From: Streptomyces katrae
GTDB taxonomy: Bacteria > Actinomycetota > Actinomycetes > Streptomycetales > Streptomycetaceae
Length of the DNA stretch: 10,868 bases
Direction of reading: 5' to 3'
Assembly: GCF_000966975.1 (NCBI RefSeq)
Contig: NZ_JZWV01000723.1
Location: 1 to 10,868 of the forward strand
The translations under genes and the position numbers were made by a program. Below the pieces are notes generated by a model. It was not told where the DNA came from, did not search any database, and saw only the letters and a program-made list of their open reading frames with translations. Below, piece by piece: positions 6,002 through 10,868 of this stretch (positions are counted from its first letter, which is position 1; every line of letters begins with the position of its first letter).

Positions 6002-6410
6002 TTGTTCGGCAACCTGCCGGGAAACGCGACCGGCCGCATCACCTTCGCCATGGACCTGCGGGGACCGGCGATGGTGATCGAGACCATGTGCTCCTCCGGC
6101 CTGGTCGCCGTCCACCAGGCGTGCAAGGCACTGGCCGTCGGCGAATGCGACATGGCGCTCGCCGGCGCGTCGCTGCTGATGGCCTCGCCGGAGACGCTGC
6201 ACTACGAGGCGAAGTGGCTGACCTCGGCGCGCGGCCACTGCTACGCGTTCGATCCCCGCGCGGACGGCAATGCGCGGTGAGGGCGCCGGGATGCTGCTGC
6301 TGAAACGTTTCTCCGAGGCTGTGGCCGACGGTGACTGGGTTTTGGCGGTGCTGCGCGGGTCGGCGGTGACGTCGGACGGGCAGTCAGAGCGAATGACCGC
6401 GCCTTCGGCG
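6002..6410 (+). pseudogene. Type I polyketide synthase ketosynthase fragment
   Basis: From about 6002 the second frame reads LFGNLPGNATGRITFAMDLR, then ETMCSSGLVAVHQACKAL, GECDMALAGASLLM and [12 protein letters not shown], which is the core of a beta-ketoacyl synthase domain. A frameshift after RADG (about 6265-6270; roughly two bases missing) moves the homology to the third frame: [44 protein letters not shown]. The active-site Cys is present, in TMCSSG where most type I synthases have TACSSS. The N-terminal part of the domain and everything after the TAPSA block, including the HGTGT and second His motifs, are missing. About 135 of about 425 residues of the domain remain. Upstream is the unrelated decayed gene, so the fragment was joined here by recombination. 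Confidence 0.85.
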
Positions 6411-6761
6411 ATGATGCCAGGCGCGGTGGCACTTCGACGTGGAAACCGACAGTGTCTTCGCCAGTGGCGACATCCCCGTCGCCGCAACGGCCTGATCCGC
6501 TGACCGGCCCGAGGAGCGGCGGCACGGCTCGCCATCCTCTTCCTCGCTTACCTTCGCCCGGGCTCCGAGCTCGAAGACGCCCGCGAGATCGCGCTGAGTT
6601 TCACCCTGTGGGCGAGGGCGGACCAGCCGAGTTGTCGTGGCCGCCCGGGCGCGAATCCTCGACAGCCACGAACGGCAGAGAACCGAAAGCCATACCCGGA
6701 CCCCCTGGGTGAGCCACCCCTACGAATGGCTCGTCGTGCCGCCAAACAACGTAGGGAAGGA
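6411..6761 (+). other. Gene-fragment graveyard, no intact gene
   Basis: No complete gene is present. Two short protein-like pieces are visible. One is [20 protein letters not shown] in the first frame, ending at a TGA near 6496-6498. The other is LAILFLAYLRPGSELEDARE followed by IALSFTLWARADQP in the third frame (about 6528-6629), vaguely like the N-terminal helices of class I terpene cyclases. Neither has an assignable start. They look like debris of former genes continuing the breakdown seen in the ketosynthase fragment. Confidence 0.35.
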
Positions 6762-6790
6762 CTGAACTGGCTGTGTAGGTAAGGTAATCT
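6762..6790 (+). promoter_or_regulatory. Possible promoter of the NUDIX gene
   Basis: CTGAAC (6762-6767) and TAATCT (6785-6790) are separated by 17 bases, a fair match to a housekeeping-sigma promoter. Transcription would start near 6797, about 10 bases before the first ATG of the NUDIX gene. Confidence 0.35.
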
Positions 6791-6806
6791 GACCTGACCG
6801 CTGCTG

Positions 6807-7421
6807 ATGAACGCGTCCATGACTCCTGAGACGGTGGGTGCTGTGGGAGAAATGGTTGAGCGTGTCGATGACCGAGATCACGTCCAGGGCATCGTGGAGC
6901 GTGGAGAGGCCGTTTCGCGTGGTTGGCTGCACCGCGTCGCAACGACCGTCTGCCGTGACGAAGCGGGCAGGATCCTGGTCTATCGGCGCCCCAAGGACGT
7001 GAATCGCTTCCCGGAGTGCTACGACGTGATGGTCGGCGGCGCGGTGAGGATAGGCGAGTCCTATGAAGCTGCGGCTGCACGGGAAGTGACCGAGGAACTC
7101 GGCGTCAGATCTCCAGTGTGCTTCCTGTTCAAATTCCTGTGCCACGGCGCTATCAGTCCGTACTGGCTCGGGGTCCACGAGGCGGTGATTTCGACTGAGG
7201 TCACTGTTGACCCGACCGAAGTGGCTTGGCACGGATGGCTGACGGAGACCGAGTTGCAGGAGGCTGTGCGGCGCTGGCCCTTCATCCCGGACGGTCAGGA
7301 GGCGTTCAGCAGATACCTCACGCTCCGGGGTGACGCGGGTCAGGTGGAGAATGAGCAGGGGCCGCTGCCCGCACCGACGCTACGTGACGCCGCGTACCGG
7401 TTGGGGTGGCCGAGGCAGTAA
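6807..7421 (+). CDS. NUDIX hydrolase
   Basis: The protein has 204 residues and is intact. The full Nudix signature lies at residues 78-100 (G78, E84, R92-E93, E96-E97, G99), carrying the Mg2+-binding glutamates. Preceding strands (GWLHRVATTVCRDEAGRILV, then YRRPKDVNRFPECYDVMVGG) and the following VCFLFKFLCHG and YWLGVHEAVI fit the YfcD/IPP-isomerase-like branch of Nudix proteins that cleave nucleoside-diphosphate-linked compounds. The substrate cannot be read from sequence. Start choice is uncertain: ATG 6807 (used), ATG 6819 or ATG 6852. The last begins the usual conserved region (MVERVDDRDH) and has GGGAGA just before it, but at a spacing shorter than normal. It stands alone, downstream of debris and upstream of a gap, with its own possible promoter. 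Confidence 0.92.
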   Translation: MNASMTPETVGAVGEMVERVDDRDHVQGIVERGEAVSRGWLHRVATTVCRDEAGRILVYRRPKDVNRFPECYDVMVGGAVRIGESYEAAAAREVTEELGVRSPVCFLFKFLCHGAISPYWLGVHEAVISTEVTVDPTEVAWHGWLTETELQEAVRRWPFIPDGQEAFSRYLTLRGDAGQVENEQGPLPAPTLRDAAYRLGWPRQ

Positions 7422-7739
7422 GTCCGTCGCACCAGAAAGACGGAAATCGAATCGTCCGCATCCGACAGTCGAGAGGGCTGCGAACCAGTGAGCGTCAGGC
7501 CATCAGCTCTCCAGGCCCTCCGACTCGTCCAGGTGGCATGGTCACAGCTGGCGGCGACGCTCTCGACGTAGGGCGCCAAGCGCTTGTGCGATCTCCGTGC
7601 CTGTCGCAAGGGCTGGGAAGAGCTGGTTGATGCGGCGGTGGCACGGGCGGAGGTGGGTTGCCGGGCGACAGGCCGGCCGGGCGCCGGATGGGAATACGGC
7701 GCGAACACTTCGCACCATTGAGAGGAACTTACCCAACCA
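7422..7739. other. Intergenic stretch with one possible minus-strand gene remnant
   Basis: No gene can be supported. On the minus strand, ending at the stop at 7542-7544, a short protein-like tail reads RRINQLFPALATGTEIAQAL and then GALRRERRRQL (about 7542-7637). It has no credible beginning and may be the last piece of a lost gene. GAGAGGAA at about 7720-7727 may be the ribosome binding site of the next gene. Confidence 0.35.
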
Positions 7740-10354
7740 GTGATACCCACCAGCAGGAGCGCGGGGGAGCCCCGGCGCAACCAGCTCCGCGACTCCATCA
7801 GGCCGTCCGGATCCGAACCGGAGTCCACGCCGCCCGTGGTCGCTCATGTAGCCCAGTTCGGCGGCGATGACCTGCTGCCGGGGGCACGCGTCCACCGCTC
7901 CGTGGACCTGCTGCGATTTCTGATGGGGGTGCTCTGCACCGCCATCGTTCTTGCCGTCTCCTGGGTCGCGCACGCCACCACTTCCGGCGTCGAGCAGGAC
8001 ATCTCACGCGGCACGGACCACACGCCCGGCTTTCCGATCAGCCTGGTCGGCTTCATCGCCGGCGCGGCCGTTCTCGTCCTCTCTGTCGCGTTCGCGATTG
8101 AACGCCTGGTCAGGCGGGACGACATACGGCTGACCGACGGCGTACTGGCGGCCGTCCTCGCCTACGGAGTTTCGCTGGCAACCGACCTGTGGGTGACGGC
8201 TGCCGCGCCCTCCGCAATCCGCGACGCGCTCACTCGAACCTTGCCCACCGGCGGCACCACCGACCCAGTGCACGGCTATCTCGCCTCCGTCCTCGCATAC
8301 ATGACGGCGGTGGGCCTGGCGCGTCGCCCACGATGGCGAGTGGCGCTGTGGGCGGTGCTGTTGCTGAATGCTTCCGTGGCGCTGGTCGGCGGCTACAGCA
8401 CGTCGCTCTCCCTCTTGATCACGCTCCTGATCGGCTGGAGCGTAGCCTGGAGCACCGTCTACGTCGTCGGCGCGCCGAATGTCCGTCCGACCAGCCGCAG
8501 CCTGCTGGCTGGACTGCGGCGGGCCGGCTTCCCCCGGTCCCCGACCGCGGCCGCCGCTACCGAGTCACACTGGAGGACAGCCACCCAATCGACGTCACCA
8601 TCGTCGACCGAGAACAGCAGGCGCACGCCTTCATCCACCAAGCCTGGCACCGCATGATGATGCGCCCCCTGGGCCAGCGGCGCAGCCTGCAATCGCTGCG
8701 CCAGGCGCTTGAACAAGAGACATTGCTGGCGCATGCGGCGATCGCGGCGGGAGCGAACACACCGAAGCTCATCGCAACCTCCGAACTTGGCCGGGACGCG
8801 GTGATGCTCGTATACGAGCACATCGACGGGTGCACCTTGGACATGCTCCCTGAAGAACAGATCACCGACGCCGTCCTGGACGGCGTCTGGGAGCAACTCC
8901 ACGTGCTTCAGTCACGGCTCATCGCTCACCGGCGGCTGACCGGGGACTCGCTGCTGGTGAATACTTCCGGCACGGTCTGCATCACCGACCTGGGCGGCGG
9001 CGAGATCGCCGCCGGGGACATCCTGCTGCGGATGGACACGGCCCAACTGCTCACCATGCTCGCACTACGCGTCGGCCCCGAACGCTCCGTCGCCTCCGCG
9101 ATGCGGGTGCTCGGCCCCGACGCCGTCGCCAACAGCCTGCCACTGCTCCAACCGATCGCACTCAGCCACTCCACCCGCGCCAAATTCCGACGACTCGCCA
9201 AGGAACGCGCCGAACGAGAGCGCCAGGCGCTGCTGGGGACCGTCCCGGCAGCGAAGCCGCTCACATCGGAGAAGGGCCACAGGAGCGACGCCGCCAAGGC
9301 CGTGAGTGCCGGCGAGAGACCGGACGTCAACGAAACCCACGAGCAAGCCAACGATGGGGATCTGCTCGCACAGATACGCCTCAAGGTTCTGCGAATTCGC
9401 CCGCAGGCCCCTGTCACCCCGGCGCGGCTGGAGCGGATCAAGCCACGCACTCTGGTCACCCTCGTCGCCGGCGTCGTCGCCGTCTCCTATTTGCTCACCC
9501 AACTGACCAAGCTCGACTTCGCCGCCACCGTCCACCAGGCGAACTGGACCTGGCTACTCCTCGCGCTCGCGTTCTCAGCCCTGACCTACGTGGCGGCGGC
9601 CATGAGCCTGCTCGGCTTCGTCCCCGAGAAGATACCCTTCGGGCGGACCGTCCTGGCGCAGCTCGCAGCGTCCTTCGCAGTGGCCCCGGCAGCGGTCGGC
9701 GGCCTCGCGGTCAACACCCGGTTCCTGCAGCGCAACAACGTACGACCGGGACTCGCAGTGGCGAGCGTGGGCGCGTCCCAACTGGCCACCGGAGCCATCC
9801 ACGTTCTGCTCCTGCTCACCTTCGGCTACGTGACGGGCACCCAGCACACAACCTCCCTCTCGCCGGCGAGTTCGACAGCGGTGATCGGCGGCCTGCTCAC
9901 CGCCGCTGTGCTCGTGGTAGTGGTCACTGCGATTCCACGACTGCGCGGGTTCGTCACGACCCGGGTACGCGCTCTGCTCGCCGGGGTAGTGCCTCGCATG
10001 CTCGACCTGCTGCAACGGCCCACTAAGCTGCTGATGGGTTTCGGCGGCATCCTACTGCTCAACCTCTCCTTCATCGCCTGCCTGGACGCCTCCGTACGGG
10101 CATTCGGTGACTCGCTCAGCTACCCAACCATCGCGGTCGCTTACCTCGTAGGCACCGCCGCCGGTTCGGCCGTTCCGACCCCGGGTGGAATCGGCGGCAT
10201 CGAGACCGCACTGGTCGCCGCCCTCACCCTGGCCGGGCTACCCGCCGCAGTCGCATTCCCCGCTGTACTGCTTTACCGCCTGCTCACTTTCTGGCTTCCG
10301 GTACTCCCCGGATGGGCTGCCTTCACCCATCTGATCCGCCAAAACATGCTGTGA
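7740..10354 (+). pseudogene. Lysylphosphatidylglycerol-synthase TM-family membrane protein with kinase-like domain, frameshifted
   Basis: Frame-corrected length is about 871 residues, starting at GTG 7740 with GAGAGGAA about 12 bases upstream. Residues 1-50 are polar. About six membrane helices follow (near 58-78, 98-120, 133-153, 178-193, 199-217, 222-243). After PNVRPTSRSLLAGLRRAGF the frame breaks in CCCCC at 8531-8535: one base is missing and the protein continues in the second frame with PVPDRGRRYRVTLED. Then comes a kinase-like domain (RQALEQETLLAHAAIAAGAN; AHRRLTGDSLLV as catalytic loop; ITDLGGGEIA as DFG-like segment), a charged linker, and the LPG_synthase_TM domain (from about 9450) ending PTPGGIGGIETALVAALTL and TFWLPVLPGWAAF. 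That domain is shared with the flippase part of MprF and with AglD-like proteins. No aminoacyl-transferase domain is present, so a lipid-translocating role is inferred. If the frameshift is real, the protein is split; an internal start such as ATG 8654 could make only the second part. Confidence 0.9.
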
Positions 10355-10361
10355 CGGGGCC

Positions 10362-10571
10362 ATGCCCGCCGCCGAGGCCCTGCTCCTGATCGTCGACGTC
10401 ACCAGTGTGACCTTCGCTGATTCGTTCTTCCTCAACGTCCTCATCCGGCTGCGCAAACGGCGCCCGCTGATCCTGGCGGGGCCCTTGCCGCACCAGCTGG
10501 AGTGGCTGCTGGAGATGACGGGCGCGCTGGTGCTGTTCACGATCCGCGACGGTCAGGAACCGGCGCCCTGA
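10362..10571 (+). CDS. Truncated STAS-domain (anti-sigma-factor antagonist-like) protein
   Basis: ATG 10362 lies 7 bases after the stop of the membrane-protein gene, and the product has 69 residues; STAS domains need about 100-110. What is present is the middle and end of the fold: LLLIVDVTSVTFADSFFLNV, LIRLRKRRPLILAGPL, and QLEWLLEMTGALVLF. The first strand-helix part is missing and could not be found upstream, where the other gene ends. In SpoIIAA-type antagonists the DSS motif holds the phosphorylated serine; here it is DSF (Asp20-Ser21-Phe22), so that site appears altered. Streptomyces relatives commonly read VTFADSSFLN at this place. It is most likely a truncated, non-functional copy; a short functional variant cannot be excluded. 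Confidence 0.65.
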   Translation: MPAAEALLLIVDVTSVTFADSFFLNVLIRLRKRRPLILAGPLPHQLEWLLEMTGALVLFTIRDGQEPAP

Positions 10572-10868
10572 CTACCGGCCCCTTCTCAGGCGGGGTGGGA
10601 TGCTGGTCGTGGAGGATGAGCCCCATTGGTCGTCGTGTACTTCCCTGATCAGGCCGGCTACGCGGAGTGCGGCTGCCAGGGCGAGTGTGAAGGCGTGCCG
10701 CAGTCCGGGGAGCTCGGCGGGGGCAGGTGGCCGGCGGCCGCGGCGGGGGCCCCGGCGGCGGGGCCGGGTGATTTCCTCGGGCATCCAGGCGTGACCCTGG
10801 AGTGGCGCGGTCTGGGGCCAGGAGCCGGGGCGGCATAGCGCGGGGGTGTACCAGGTCAGGTGTGGATG
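10572..10868 (-). CDS. Unrecognised protein, C-terminal part (5' end outside window)
   Basis: A minus-strand frame is open from the window edge at 10868 to the TAG at 10572-10574, giving 98 residues. It reads HLTWYTPALCRPGSWPQTAP and then GHAWMPEEITRP, an Arg/Pro-rich stretch (about residues 35-50), then LRHAFTLALAAALRVAGLIR and a polar tail ending PPRLRRGR. The Trp-rich start and the amphipathic helix look like a real protein, but I recognise no family. An internal ATG at 10782-10784 could be a start, but homology-like sequence continues upstream of it. Its stop codon directly abuts that of the STAS gene on the other strand. Plus-strand frames over the same region have poorer composition and are treated as shadows. 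Confidence 0.45.
   Translation of the reverse strand, partial: HPHLTWYTPALCRPGSWPQTAPLQGHAWMPEEITRPRRRGPRRGRRPPAPAELPGLRHAFTLALAAALRVAGLIREVHDDQWGSSSTTSIPPRLRRGR

Noticed and set aside
5742..6077. GTG ORF overlapping the preceding TGA as a separate gene
   Set aside because: The GTGA overlap looks operon-like, but the start of the ORF is Arg/Pro-rich shadow sequence and the end is out-of-frame ketosynthase DNA; only the middle looks real, which fits a frameshifted gene better.
4537..6153. 538-codon minus-strand ORF
   Set aside because: It is Gly/Arg-rich shadow coding opposite the 4507 gene and the ketosynthase fragment; no motif.
8189..8533. N-terminal 115 codons of the 721-codon frame ending at 10354
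   Set aside because: In this stretch the other frame encodes the membrane helices of the family; the second frame becomes real only after the C run at 8531-8535.
1..10868. CRISPR array, tRNA, rRNA
   Set aside because: No regularly spaced direct repeats, and no tRNA or rRNA sequence was recognised on either strand.

Overview
The window is very G+C-rich, uses GTG and ATG starts, and carries protein families typical of Streptomyces or close actinomycete relatives. It looks like an accessory chromosomal region. Intact genes alternate with broken ones: a decayed transposase, a polyketide-synthase fragment, a frameshifted membrane protein and a truncated STAS protein. Everything was read by eye from the sequence; no searches were run.

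Layout: (1) 1-507, the C-terminal part of a zinc-type or quinone oxidoreductase, followed by a short transposase C-terminal remnant (to 641). (2) 708-1277 on the minus strand, a SMI1/KNR4-family protein with a good ribosome binding site, followed by about 540 bases without a convincing gene. (3) 1816-4441, which I interpret as one ISL3-like transposable element. Its ends are imperfect 23-base inverted repeats with 20 of 23 positions matching. Inside are a decayed ISL3 transposase and, unusually, an intact HEAT-repeat gene lying between the transposase 3' end and the left terminal repeat.

(4) 4507-5652, an apparently leaderless gene with a rare TTA codon at position 10. Its N-terminal half follows the layout of a caspase-like (peptidase C14) fold but lacks the catalytic His and Cys, and its C-terminal half is TPR-like. 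Right behind it, in the same frame, is the decayed remnant of a partner gene, joined at about 6000 to a fragment of a type I polyketide synthase ketosynthase. (5) 6411-6784, a gene-fragment graveyard, then a clean NUDIX hydrolase gene (6807-7421).

(6) 7740-10354, a large membrane protein of the lysylphosphatidylglycerol-synthase transmembrane (flippase-like) family with an internal kinase-like domain. It is split by a one-base deletion in a C run near 8531-8535. A truncated STAS-domain gene follows 7 bases later. (7) 10572-10868 on the minus strand, the end of an unrecognised ORF that runs off the window.

The best candidates for something undescribed are the HEAT-gene-carrying ISL3-like element and the predicted dead-caspase/TPR protein with its degenerate partner. 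No toxin, CRISPR array, tRNA or rRNA was seen.
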